Shown here: positions 45,530 to 57,279 of the stretch, one piece after another
How positions within the stretch are numbered: the first letter of the stretch is position 1
Layout: every line of letters starts with the position of its first letter
Assembly (NCBI GenBank): GCA_015178975.1
Contig: WHVD01000137.1
Location: 62,001 to 126,000 of the forward strand
From: Hysterangium stoloniferum
Lineage: Eukaryota; Basidiomycota; Agaricomycetes; Hysterangiales; Hysterangiaceae
DNA: 64,000 nucleotides
Reading direction: 5' to 3'
Notes under the pieces: model-generated
What the model was told of the DNA's origin: nothing
What the model saw: the letters and a program-made list of their open reading frames with translations, nothing else
Databases searched by the model: none
Made by a program: the position numbers and the translations under genes

Positions 45530-45994
45530 TGTAAAGAGTTGTGTATTCGGACCATTCTGTATACAAAGGATATCGACTATTGCAGTGCGATATTAGAGAG
45601 AGTGAGAGAGAGAGAGAGAGCTAGATGACGAGTTCAAGCCTGAGCTGTTAGTTAGCTCAGATAGTTCAGATAATGCTACTTATGTAGTAGCTGGCATGTT
45701 ACCCTAATCACCGCTCGTAGTAGACCTAGTTTAGTGTCTTATGAGTGGTGGTTTCTGGGTAAAAAGTGTGTCTGAGTTCTATTATGTGACTACTACTGTG
45801 ACATACGCATACTTCTTGTGGGCGCTCTCGCCCACAAGCATACATGGACTCTCGAACTAATAAAAGCGTATTTATGAGTGATAAAGAGAGAAATAAAAAT
45901 ATAAAACAGAAAGGAAATAATAACATTATAAAGCGGCTTAAGGTCTAAGGCTTAAAGCCTTTAGTCGCGCCTCCTATGTGATCTATCCTTCACA
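45530..45994. mobile_element. Solo LTR, family B, nested in the family A LTR
   Basis: TGTAAAGAGTTG to CTATCCTTCACA, with the target duplication CAAAG at 45525-45529 and 45995-45999. It is opposite in orientation to the copy at 501-1185 and shorter. A perfect 10-bp hairpin lies at 45815-45838. A GA repeat lies near 45595-45620. Confidence 0.88.
45815..45838. other. Perfect 10-bp hairpin in LTR family B
   Basis: CTTGTGGGCG, loop CTCT, CGCCCACAAG. The copy at 669-692 keeps it with one changed base. Confidence 0.6.
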
Positions 45995-46723
45995 CAAAGT
46001 CCTTAATTTCAGAAGTGAGACTTACGATGGAAGATACGGATATTCAGAGTTCCAAAGAGTTCCGAATATCGAGCGTACAGAAAGATGGAAGAAGGAATAA
46101 GAAACTAAGTCGATATCAGATATAAGGTTAAGTACAAATTCGCGGAAACTAATATAAGTCTTCTCGTTATTGTACTACAAACTGAGACCATAATAAGATG
46201 GAAATGGAAGTATTCTTAAAACGGAAATACAATAAGACATATCAGGGGGACAATATTCTGAAACGGGAATATAATAAACAAACGAGTGAATACTTGTCAA
46301 CAGACAAATTACCAAATGCGGAACAAGGGAAGAATGCGGAAGATACGGTAACTATGATGTTCCGTAGTCGGAGATCGGGAGTCAGATATTGAAACATCTG
46401 GGAATGGGTCGTAACAAGAGAGTAAGATATAATACTTTGTATACACCATATGTATATATATATGGGGCAAGTTATTCCTTGTTGGAATTGGTGATGAAAC
46501 CACCCTGTTCCTAGGGGTGGTTCACCCATTTCCTCACTTTTTCATAGGAGGATGTTAATTGTGGACCATGTTTTCTGAGGTTAATGCATGCCAGAACCAG
46601 TGTACACCTAAACTAGCATCCTACTTATCATGTCAGAAGGTGATTCACTAACTGACACATTGATTGACAAACAAGTACTATTATTACAAGTCTATTACCC
46701 ACTTGTAGATTGTGTATATTAAG

Positions 46724-46876
46724 AGTTGTGCAAGGAGCTTATTGGAGGGTTTCTGGAGAAACCTGTGGGAAAGCCAGTAGGACTTGGCTTCAGCTTATAG
46801 GCTGCACCCTCATGAGATTGTGTTGTCCAATTTCAGACGGGTGGATGGGAAATCTTGGGGAGTCTGGGAGGGGTTT
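46724..46876 (-). repeat. Family D LTR fragment at the insertion site of the young element
   Basis: Matches the start of the family D LTRs (GGAGGGTTTCTGGAGAAACC, GACTTGGCTTCAGCTTATAG, the GGGAGTCTGGGAGGGG end). The complete element inserted at its right side (GGTTT target). A second family D LTR starts right after the element at 54370, so two family D pieces stood next to each other before the insertion. Confidence 0.65.
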
Positions 46877-47439
46877 TGTTACGACCCGTTCCCAGATGTT
46901 TCAATATCCGACTTCCGATCTCCCACTTTCGATATCCGATATCCGACTACGGAACATCATAGTTACCGTATCATCCGCGTTCTTCGTTTGTTCCGCATTT
47001 GGTAATTTGTCCGTTGACAAGTATTCACTCGTTTGTTGTTGTATTCCCGTCTTGGAATATTGTCTTCCTAATATGTCTTATTGTATTTCCGTTTTAAGAA
47101 CACTTCCGTTTCCGTCTTATTATGGTCTCAGTTTGTAGTACAATAACGAGTAGACTTATATTAGTTTCCGCGAATTTGTACTTTACTTTAGATCTGATAT
47201 CGACTTAGTTTCTTATTCCTCCTCCCGTCTTTCTGTACGCTCGATATTCGGAACTCTTCGGAACTCTGAATATCCATATCTTCCGTCGTTAGTTCACTTC
47301 CGAAATTAAGGACATTGAGCGTTTGCGTAGAGGTGCAGCACATAAGCTGAAGCCAACGTCCTGACCCTATCCACGAGTTTCCGACTTCCCGGTGACTTCC
47401 CGATAGTTCCGGAATAAGTTCCCGACACGGCACTTAACA
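46877..47439 (+). repeat. 5' LTR of the young element (563 bp)
   Basis: TGTTACGACC to CACTTAACA. A TATATTA box at 47157-47163 lies about 33 bp before the AGATCTGATAT stretch at 47190, the inferred transcript start. That gives U3 of about 313 bp and R-U5 of about 250 bp. Confidence 0.93.
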
Positions 47440-47441
47440 GT

Positions 47442-47452
47442 ATATCAGATCT
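47442..47452 (+). other. Self-complementary primer-binding site
   Basis: ATATCAGATCT, 2 nt after the LTR, is exactly complementary to AGATCTGATAT at 47190-47200 within the LTR. Eleven nucleotides is the length known for self-priming in Tf1. The family D element at the left end of the window has the same layout with a different 11-mer (2946-2956 with 3292-3302). Confidence 0.7.
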
Positions 47453-50400
47453 CAACTCTGCGACTCGCTCATCATGGGTCCCAAACGCAAAGCTGCCGAA
47501 GGACCATCCCAACTTCAATCCCCGTTGCAACTTTACACCACCCAACCCGAAACCCCAATTCAGCCGACAACATCAGCTTCTGTCGAAGAAGTTACTGAGG
47601 AGGTTACCGAGGTAACGAAGGACACCAATGTTCCCCACACTACCGACAACGAAGCAGAAGATCAACCGGATACATCAACAAAACCCTCCGATGATCAAAC
47701 TGGAATGTTGCTTTTTAACTCCATTTCCAAATTCGCTGATTACTTGAAATCCGCTGAGGATAGTAAAGAATCATCCCGCACCGGAGTCAAAGAACCCGAA
47801 CCATTTACCGGCAAGGATCCGAAAAAATTGAAGAATTTCCTTCTTCAATGTTGTTTCAGTTTCCGTGATCGACCCAATGCTTTTAAATCCGACAGTCGAA
47901 AAGTCAATTTTGCGCTCTCATATCTCAAGGATACCGCTCAGGATTGGTTCGAACCCGGACTATCCGGAATATCCGACGAGACACCCGTATGGCTCGACGA
48001 CTGGGATGCTTTCGTGGAAGAACTGGAAACTAATTTCGGACCTTACGATCAATCCGGCGAAGCAGAAAACGAACTAATGACGCTCAAGATGAAGGACAAT
48101 CAACGAGTTTCCGATTATCTCGTCAAGTTCAATACCCTCGCCGCACGATGTGGATGGGACGATTCCGCCCTCAGGCACCATTTCTATATGGGACTTCCGT
48201 CACGCCTTAAAGATGAAATCTGCAAAGATGGGAAGCCAAAAACTCTCCAACTCATGCGGATGAAAGCTCAAACATCCGATGCCCGTTATTGGGAACGAAA
48301 AGCCGAGGTCTCTCGAGAGAACCCGATGGAACATTCTCAGCACAACAAGGCGTCGACTAGCAAGTCTTCCGGCAACAACTCAGGCAATAATACCGGCTCT
48401 GGCACTAATACTGGCAAATCAAATTCCGACCGGAAGAAAGACAAGAAATCCAACAAGGAAAAACAGTCAACTTCCGACAAACCCGACATTTCCCATTTGT
48501 TGGGTACCGACGGTAAACTCACCCCGAAGGAGAAACAACGGCGTATGGACAACGACCTCTGCCTTTTCTGCGGAAAAGGCAGACACAAGGTTTCTGACTG
48601 TACCGTTAAATCTAGCTCTTCCAAGGCCCGCGCGGCAACTTCCACTACGACTACAACGTCTAAGGATAAACCCGCCACGGAGTCGAAAAAAGAGTAAGCA
48701 ACCCTCCGGAATCTGCACGGACAGAGGGTTGCGTTGACTCTCTCCGTGTTTCCGAAGTTGTCCGTCTCAACGCGTCCACTCTCTCTAATCCCGATTCATT
48801 ATTTGTAAAACTCGTCTCTGACTTTCTTGGAAATTTAGTGTTCCAAGCTCTAATAGATTCCGGCTCCACACACTGTTTTGTAGATACCACCTTTGCCACG
48901 AAACATAATCTGAAACTCCATTCTGTTCCCGCAATTTCCTTGCGTTTGTTTGACGGCACTAGCAATACGGCAATTACTCAAGCCTGCGACATGTCTATCC
49001 GGTTCCCTTGTGGAACATCCCAGACAGTTACATTTTTCGTAACACAGTTGGACTCTAGCTGTTCGGCAGTTCTTGGATACAACTGGCTCACCCGATATAA
49101 TCCGTTGATTGACTGGGTATTGGGCAGTATTACTTTCCGGACTCCCGACACTTCCGTTCCTCCTGCAGCGTCTATTCCGGCCAACGCCTTTTCGGCATCA
49201 ACGGCATCTCCGGCTTCTATCGAAACTTCCGAGCCCCCAAAAATCTCTCTCATCAACGCTTCGGCATTTGTTAGGGCGAGTAAACTGGATGGTTCGCAAT
49301 GTTTTTCGATCAGCTTAAAAGTTGATGAAGCATCTGGACGTTTTGTGACTCCAGAATTATCCGAGCTAAAAGCCGATCTGGAAGGAGTTCCCGAAAAATA
49401 CCATGATTTCGCGGACATTTTCAGTAAGCAAAAAGCTGACAGGCTTGCACCACATAGGCCCTACGACTTAAAAATCGATATTGAGCCCGGTTCAAACCCT
49501 CCATTAGGACCTATTTACCCATTATCCCAATCGGAACTTTCATCTATTCGGGAGTTCCTGGATGAACATTTGTCGATAGGTTTTATCCGTCCCTCAAAGT
49601 CTCCGTATGGAGCACCCGTCCTTTTCGTCTGTAAAAAGGATGGCTCCCTTCGACTCTGTGTCGATTTCAGAGGATTAAATTCCATCACACGGAAAGATAA
49701 GTATCCACTCCCACTCGTTACCGACTTACTCGACGCCCCACGGAAAGCTCGAATTTACACCAAAATAGACCTCAAACACGCCTATCATTTGGTTCGAATT
49801 GCCGAGGGTGACGAATGGAAAACTGCTTTTCGGACTCGCTATGGATCCTTTGAATGGTTGGTTATGCCGTTCGGCCTTACCAACGCCCCTTCCGCTTTTC
49901 AACGTTTTGTTAATGATATATTTTCCGACATGCTTGACGTATGTGTTATAGTCTATTTGGACGACATTTTGGTATTTTCCGAGGATCCCGCTCTTCACGA
50001 TGAACAGGTCCGTGAAGTCTTCCGAAGACTCCGTAAAAACGGTCTTTTCGCCAACGGTAAAAATGTTATTTCAACATGGATTCTATTGAATACTTAGGTT
50101 TCATCATCGGCCCTGATGGTCTCCATATGGATGAAACCAAGGTTCAAGTTGTCCGTGACTGGCCCGAACCACGGAAGGTCAAGGACATTCAATCATTTTT
50201 AGGTTTCGCCAACTTTTACCGTCGTTTTATTCGGAACTACTCGGATATTACAGTACCGCTCACTCGTCTTACCCGTAAAACTCAACCATGGGTTTTTGAC
50301 GATAAATGCCGCTCCGCTTTCCAGACTTTAAAAAATGCTTTCACTTCGGCCCCGATTCTTTCCCATTGGAAACCTGATTTTCTGATTATTGTGGAAACCG

Positions 50401-52470
50401 ATGCTTCCGATTATGCAATTGCCGCGATTCTTTCCATTCAAGAGTCCGACGGTGAAATTCATCCGGTCGCATTTCTTTCTCGGACACTTTCAGTATCCGA
50501 ACTCAATTACGACGTTCATGATAAGGAACTTTTGGCAATTTTTGAAGCTTTCAAACATTGGCACCATTATCTCGAAGGTTCCGCAACTCCCGTTGACGTC
50601 GTTACCGATCACAAAAATCTCAAATATTTTTCTACCACTAAACTTTTAACCCGCCGGCAGGCCCATTGGTCTGAATTTCTTTCCGCTTTCAACATGATTA
50701 TCCGTTTCCGACCTGGACGTCTTGGTGGAAAACCAGATGCCATGACTCGACGATGGGACGTCTATCCTAAAGAGGGGGAAAGTAACTACGCTGTTGTTAA
50801 TCCACATAACCTGAAACCGGTTTTTACAACGCAACAACTTTCCGCATCTATCCGAGCAACTTCCCTTTACTATCCAATTATGCGTAGCGTCATGATTATG
50901 GACATTGAGCAATTACATCAAGATATCCTTTCTGCACTCACTTCCGACCTGGCCCTCAAGCCACATTTAGACACTCCCGACAATCCCAACCAACCCCGAT
51001 GGTCACAAGACTCTCAAGGTTTTATCCGTCTCGATGGACATATCTACGTTCCAGATTCCGACAATCTTCGACTCCGCATACTTCAGTATAAACACGATCA
51101 TCCAATCTCCGGACATTACGGCATCAACAATACTCTTGGTTTAATCCGTAGAGAATATACTTGGCCCAACCTCTGAGATTTCGTAACTCAGTTCTGTAAG
51201 TCATGCACCACCTGCTTACGCTCCAAAACCCAGAGGCATAAGCCGTACGGCCTTCTCAAGCAACTCCCGATACCAGAAAAACCTTGGAATTCAATTTCCA
51301 TGGATTTTATCGAACAACTCCCGACTTCTGAAGGCTTTACATCCATTCTAGTCGTTGTGGACCGATTCTCGAAACAAGGCATTTTCATACCCACTCATGA
51401 TACAATCACGTCCTTACAATTAGCGGAACTTTTCATTATTCACGTATTTTCCAAACACGGAGTTCCATCTCACGTAACTTCCGATCGAGGCTCCAAGTTC
51501 GTCTCCCATTTCTTCCAGGCCCTCGGAAAAGCCCTCGACATGAAACTACACTTCACCTCGGGATATCACCCGGAAGGTGATGGACAAACAGAACACGTTA
51601 ATCAAACACTGGAACAATATCTCCGCATCTATTGTAATTACCAACAGGACAACTGGAAATCCCTTCTTCCGATCGCGGAATTCGCCTACAATAACTCCCC
51701 GAATGCAACCACCGGCATATCTCCCTTCTTCGCCAATAAAGGCTATAATCCGAATCTCACAGTACATTCCGAACGAGATTTGGCTTCTGTCCGTGCTCAA
51801 GAATTTATTACCGACCTCGACGAATTACATCAAGAACTTCGGAAAGCTATTTCTTCCGCACAGGAACATTATCAACGTTCCGCGGACAAAAACAGGATCC
51901 CGCCTCCTAATTTTAAAGTTGGTGATCAGGTTTTTGTAAAAGCTCAATTCTTCCGTACTACCTGACCTTCTAAAAAACTCGCTGAGAAATTCTTAGGACC
52001 TTTTGAAATTATAGCACAAGCCGGTTCACTTTCATGGACTCTCTGTCTTCCCGACAGTATGCGAGCAGTCCACCCCGTTTTCCACATTTCCATGTTAGAA
52101 CCTTGTGTTCCCAACTCATTCCCAGAACGTACTCAACCTCCGTCCCCTCCGGTCATCATTGATGGAGAACCCGAATTCGAAGTTTCCGAAATATTGGATT
52201 CTAAAATCGACAATCGCCGACGTACTTGTAAATTGCTCTATTTAGTTAAATGGGCAGGTTATGAAGGTACCGACGAGGAAACTTCATGGATATTGGCCAC
52301 GGAACTTGGACATGCTATGGAAATTGTTACTGACTTCCACACAGCTTATCCAGGCAAACCCGGACCTTTATCATCACTCTAATCTTTCTGTTCCTTTCTG
52401 ATCAACTTCCGACACTTCCGTTTTCACACTCGTTTTAGGTTTTGCAAGTCAAAAAAAATATTATTAAAAT

Positions 52471-53613
52471 CTATCTTAAAGTCTCTGACACCCCAAATCC
52501 ACCTTCCGTCCCAACCTCCGGCTCTTCAGCAATTTCCGCACTTTCCACCATATCCTGTACCTCCTCATCTTCACTCTCCTCTTTTCCCGACCCCCATCTC
52601 CGCTCCACACACTCCGCCAATGGATCGTTCGACTGGTTTTTCGCCTTATCGGCAAATCGTTCAGATACCGCGATTACACCGATACTAACCATCATCTTCT
52701 CCAGGAAATCGTTTTGCCTCCGGAAATTCCGGACCAACGAACAGAAACCCTTCTCCTGGATCTCATTATGGCGATCCAGTGTTTCCCGCATTTCCCGCAT
52801 CTCAACCCCGATGAAGACCATTGTATCGACCAATTCCTTAAGGAGCTCAACGCCCATACCATCTGTACTCGGCAACTTAGTTTCCGCAGTTTTGGTCGCT
52901 CCTGAACCTTCCGCGATGGTAGGTTTTTGAGCCTTTTCGCTTTTCGGAACCCTTTTCGCAGCAAGAGTGCACGGAAGTTTGAGGACCGCACAAGGATAAC
53001 AAGTTCCACCCCATTTTACCTTCTGTTTCCAACAAGTTATATCCCGTACGGAACATCGAGCACATGGAGTGTCATGGGCAATTTCCATCCGTTCCGGAGC
53101 TTTGACCTTTGGTTTCTGTTTCGAAAGTTAAACGACTACCGTTCCCGTTACAGATACACTCACTTTAGGACTCGAAGGCCCAGCTTCTCCCTCTACTTCC
53201 ACCTCCACGGCTTTTCGCTGTACGTAACAGTTATCGGTTGGAACCACGGAAATCTATGGAATTGGACTCACCTTTCCTTCCCTTACCTCCTTACGTTTTT
53301 CCGCCGCCTCAGCTTCTTGTTGTTTCTTCACTTCTTCTTCCTTCAACCTCCGATCCTCCATCACTTTCCGCAACCTCGCCAACTCTTTTTCTTTTTCCGC
53401 CTTCACCCGCTCCAATTCCCGCTTCTCCGCCTCCTCCGCATCTTTCAACTCCTGCATCAACGCTCTTTCCTCCTCCTCCTGTCGTCGCTTCAACTCCTCC
53501 ATTTTCTGGCGTTTTTGTTGAAGTTCTGCGACCTTCGACATCTTTTGAAGTACGGATATTTCGGTATCTGAGTCTTCCGGGGTAGTGATGAATAACGGCT
53601 GACGAATCGACAT
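52471..53613 (-). CDS. Opposite-strand accessory gene inside the LTR element
   Basis: Between the chromodomain and the 3' LTR, the strand opposite to gag-pol is open in two long stretches. The upstream one (from MSIRQPLFITTPEDSD at 53613) is a charged helix rich in Glu, Lys and Arg with heptad-like spacing, probably a coiled coil of about 90 residues. The downstream one (to 52471) has a cysteine cluster, CARCSVRDITC and CYPCAVLKLPC, resembling a fungal binuclear zinc-cluster arrangement, then a second helical part (LLKELVDTMVFIGVEMREMR) and an acidic tail. The interval between them carries intron-like GT-AG borders; I do not join the pieces. A DNA-binding or Gag-interacting role is only a guess. 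Similar coiled-coil plus cysteine-cluster proteins are frequent in agaricomycete genomes. Confidence 0.6.
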
Positions 53614-53797
53614 ACAAGTCGTGGATAAAGAAACAAAAACGTTAATTCGAATATTTGGAGGTTTTTATACTCAGAATAATAACCGAAACTCTCACCTCCA
53701 TAATTGCGTAAATTTCATGACACATAACAGTCAGCCGTCACTTCAAACACTCAGTACCTAATCGCCTCTATGGGATTTCGGCCTAACAGGGGGGTAC

Positions 53798-54360
53798 TGT
53801 TACGACCCGTTCCCGGATGTTTCAATATCCGACTTCCGATCTCCCACTTTCGATATCCGATATCCAACTATGGAACATCATAGTTACCGTATCATCCGCG
53901 TTCTTCGTTTGTTCCGCATTTGGTAATTTGTCCGTTGACAAGTATTCACTCGTTTGTTGTTGTATTCCCGTCTCGGAATATTGTCTTCCCAATATGTCTT
54001 ATTGTATTTCCGTTTTAAGAACACTTCCGTTTCCGTCTTATTATGGTCTCAGTTTGTAGTACAATAACGAGTAGACTTATATTAGTTTCCGCGAATTTGT
54101 ACTTTACTTTAGATCTGATATCGACTTAGTTTCTTATTCCTCCTCCCGTCTTTCTGTACGCTCGATATTCGGAACTCTTCGGAACTCTGAATATCCATAT
54201 CTTCCGTCGTTAGTTCACTTCCGAAATTAAGGACATTGAGCGTTTGCGTAGAGGTGCAGCACATAAGCTGAAGCCGACGTCCTGACCCTATCCACGAGTT
54301 TCCGACTTCCCGGTGACTTCCCGATAGTTCCGGAATAAGTTCCCGACACGGCACTTAACA
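53798..54360 (+). repeat. 3' LTR of the young element (563 bp)
   Basis: Same length as the 5' LTR with about six differences; preceded by a run of G (53789-53794) that fits a polypurine tract; followed by the GGTTT target duplication. Confidence 0.93.
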
Positions 54361-54652
54361 GGTTTGTGGTGTTAAGAGTCATGCCCAGAGCTTATCAGAG
54401 GGTTTCTGGAGAAACCCATGGGAACACTGGTAGGACTTGGCTTCAGCTTATAGGCTGTGCCCTTGTAAGATTGTGTCATCCAATTTCAGACAGGTGGATG
54501 GGAATCCCAGGGAGTCTGGGAGGGGTTCATGTGTTGAGAGGTCAGAGAGTCGACTGCAGGAATTCTGTGGAAGTCGAGGGGTCGGGTGGAGATGAGTTGG
54601 GGGTCAAGATAGATAGGTCAGAGGTCAAGTGATAGATGGGTTGGAGCCTGTG

Positions 54653-55931
54653 TGTGAAGAGTGGTAGAAGTTCTAACCGTTCTATATATGAAGAATATTG
54701 ACCGTTTAGGTATGATACCACGATGTATTGACTGTCTAAGTCTAATACAGGCTTGTGAAGAGTCGATAGATTCTGACCGTTCAATATACGAAGTGTAGTG
54801 TTTATTCAACTACTATTAGTGGGTATTGACTGTACAGTACAATACCATAGATTACTAGACTGACAGTACTAGCAAGGAGACACTATGTGTCACAAGAGCA
54901 ACTGTACAGTTGCTCTTGATGGCTAGAATGAGAGAATGAAAGAGTTGACCTTTACGGTACAACTTGTAGCTAGACGTAAAATAGATAATCACGAGAAGCT
55001 GAATATCTAAAGTAAAGAGATGGTAGCACGAGTCGACTATAGTGTCGACAAGCACAAAGACCTTAGAATGGAACTCGACCTTCGCGGTTCGAGTCTAAAG
55101 TCTGTTAGTATGCGAGAAAACACTACCTTTATAGGTAGTTGAGACGTTACCCTTGACACCTCTCGCTATTCGACATCTGGGTCATTTACGAGGTGGTGTC
55201 TGCTGGGTGAAAAGATGTCTGTCGTTTGGCGCCGAGAGCGCCCATAGGTATACACAAGACTTCGAACTAAGAAATACGGGTATGCTCGAAGGATATAGGG
55301 AATTAAAGAAAAGGAATAGAAACTAGATAATAAAGCACTATAATGTGCATATTAATCCACTGTCCAATTATGCATATATGCATACCCTTCACAAGGCTGA
55401 ATGCGTATTGACTGCTTAGTTCAATACAGTAGAGAGAAGTAGCTATCTAAAGTAAGTAGATAGCTAGAACGAATAAGTAGAATTGACTGTTAAGTGCGAT
55501 TCTGAACGACTGCTCGAGTCCAAAGTAGAGTAACTAGAGAGTCGGATAATAGAGTAGCGTGGACTACATCCACGCAGGTTGGGATAAGGATTGAGTTTTG
55601 ACTGGTACAGTTCAAAACTCAGATTGAGTAGATAGCTAAAGCCCGTCTGTGACGGTCGAGACGATACACCAATCACAACTTACAGGACACTAACAGGTGT
55701 CTGGGTAAGTTGTGGTTGTGGTGTAAAAAGTGTCTGAGTTCTAAACTACGGGCGCTAGAATACATAAGTCTGGTGTGTGTGCGCCCACAAGAGTTGATGT
55801 ACCACATACATACATAGGTCGTCGAACTAATTATAGATATAATAAAAGAGAGAAAACAGAAATAATAAAGGAAATATAGTAAGAGCTCATCCGACTATAT
55901 TTCCTGAGTGTATTTTGCCATACCTCTCACA
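54653..55931. mobile_element. Solo LTR, family H, with nested LTR I
   Basis: TGTGAAGAGTGG to TACCTCTCACA with target duplication CTGTG at 54648-54652 and 55932-55936. It contains another LTR at 54754-55393. A fragment of the same family lies at 7385-7914. Confidence 0.82.
54754..55393. mobile_element. Solo LTR, family I, nested in LTR H
   Basis: TGTGAAGAGTCG to CATACCCTTCACA, 640 bp, with target duplication AGGCT at 54749-54753 and 55394-55398. It is the inner layer of a D-H-I nest. Confidence 0.85.
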
Positions 55932-56199
55932 CTGTGGGCTCTGATGAGGTAAAGCAGTGTGTTTCAAAGAGGAGATTAGAGCGGAAATGTACTTGAGATT
56001 ACTGGGGAGAATCTAAGCTGATTTCTGACTGGATTGTATGTACAACATCTGCCAGACTATATAGACTGTGGAATGTATAACATACCAAATCCAGTAATAA
56101 TGAAAACTAAACTAGCAAACATGAAATGAGATAAGTAAACACCAAACTTGGTGTTAGGAATGGAATGGAGTGGAGTGGAGGCTGAATCATGACAAGTTG

Positions 56200-56673
56200 T
56201 GTGAAGAGTGGTGGAAGTTCTGACCGTTCTATATACGAAGAAATGAGTAGAAAGGAAGGATATTGACCTATTCGGTGCAATATAAGAGAAAGTGAGAGAA
56301 AGAGCACGAGATGACGAATGAGTCAACGAGTGCGATGGTTCGAGTGGAGGCCTCGACTATTACAGTTCGAGGCCAGAAGTGTTTAGCAGTTCAGATATTG
56401 CTACTTATGTAGTAGCTGACACGTTACCCTGATCACCGCTCGTAGTAGACCTAGTTTGTGTCTTACGAGTGGTGGTTCTTGGGTTAAAGTGTGTCTGAGT
56501 TCTAATTGGTGCTGAGTGCACCCACAAGTATACACAATGCTTCAAACTAATGAAGTATGCAATATTCGAAGAATATGAAAGATAAAAAAATATGAATAAA
56601 ATATGTAAAATATAAATGAAATAAAAGGAGTGTTTTACCACAATGATACTGTGGTAAAAGCATACTCCTCACA
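56200..56673. mobile_element. Solo LTR, family C, copy 2 (474 bp)
   Basis: TGTGAAGAGTGG to ATACTCCTCACA with target duplication AGTTG at 56195-56199 and 56674-56678. Same length as copy 1 at 1686-2159, opposite orientation. Confidence 0.88.
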
Positions 56674-56872
56674 AGTTGTTAGACCATAACAGAAACAGGG
56701 TGGGAGTGGAGTCCGAATCGTGACAGGACATTTAACCATAACGGGAACAGGACTCAGTTAGAGAGCTGTCAGGTTTTCTGAGCATGGTCTGGTGACTGGT
56801 GCATAGGACAGTGTGATGTATTAGCCTTATTTTAATACTATTTTCCGAAAAAGGAGTCCAATTGTGAAGAGT

Positions 56873-57279
56873 GGTATAAGTTCTGACCATTCTATATACG
56901 AAGAAATGAGTAGAATGGGAAGATGGATGATTTGAGAAGGATGATTTGAGTGGAGGCCTCAACTGTTACAGTTCAAGGCCAGAAGTGTTAGATAGTTCAG
57001 ATATTGCTACCTATGTAGTAGCTGACACATTACCCTGATCACCGCTCGTAGTAGACCTAGTTTATGTCTTACGAGTGGTGGTTCTTGGGTAAAAGTGTGT
57101 CTAAGTTTCATTTGGTGCCGAGTGCACCCACAAGTATACACAATGCTTCGAACTAATGAAATATGCAATATTTGAAGAATATAAAAGATAGAAAAATATG
57201 AATAGAATGTGTAAAATATAAATAAAATAAAAGGAGTGTTTTACCACAATGAAACTGTGGTAAAAGCATACTCCTCACA
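56873..57279. mobile_element. LTR, family C, shorter copy 3
   Basis: Both TGTGAAGAGTGG and ACTCCTCACA ends are present but it is about 65 bp shorter than the other copies, and the flanks (CCAAT and GTGCC) do not match, so it lacks a target duplication. It may be the product of recombination between copies. Confidence 0.65.

Larger units (their letters stand above)
45403..46416 (-). mobile_element. Solo LTR, family A, with a nested family B LTR
   Basis: TGTTAAGTGCCG to GGGTCGTAACA, flanked by AGAGA at 45398-45402 and 46417-46421. Same family and orientation as 1543-2565. A family B LTR is inserted at 45530-45994; without it about 544 bp remain. Confidence 0.9.
46877..54360 (+). mobile_element. 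Ty3/gypsy chromovirus-like LTR element, nearly complete, young
   Basis: Two 563-bp LTRs (46877-47439 and 53798-54360) differ at about six positions, roughly 1%, and a GGTTT duplication flanks the element (46872-46876 and 54361-54365), so the insertion is recent. Parts in order: gag (about 47.5-48.7 kb, with a CLFCGKGRHKVSDC zinc knuckle near 48.56 kb), aspartic protease (about 48.8-49.1 kb, ALIDSGSTHCFV), reverse transcriptase (about 49.5-50.2 kb, VYLDDILVF), RNase H (about 50.3-50.8 kb), integrase (about 51.0-51.9 kb) and a C-terminal chromodomain (about 52.15-52.35 kb, YLVKWAGYEGTDEETSW). The element is broken, with about three breaks in pol. The primer-binding site next to the 5' LTR matches its own LTR, as in Tf1/sushi elements. 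A G-run just before the 3' LTR fits a polypurine tract. An opposite-strand accessory gene lies between the chromodomain and the 3' LTR. Confidence 0.95.
54370..56860 (-). mobile_element. Family D LTR opened by several later LTRs
   Basis: Starts TGTTAAGAGTC like the LTR at 2959. It is contiguous to about 54647, interrupted by the LTR at 54653-55931, resumes at 55937 (GGCTCTGATGAGG, matching GGGCTCCGACTAG near 3210), runs through the CTATATAGACTG block, and is interrupted again at 56200-56673. Its right end is unclear; 56676-56872 holds modules shared with 5905-6245. Confidence 0.6.

Noticed and set aside
52927-53571. 214-codon plus-strand frame rich in Phe and Leu
   Set aside because: It is the reverse of the Glu/Lys-rich opposite-strand gene; such composition is the mirror of a charged helix.
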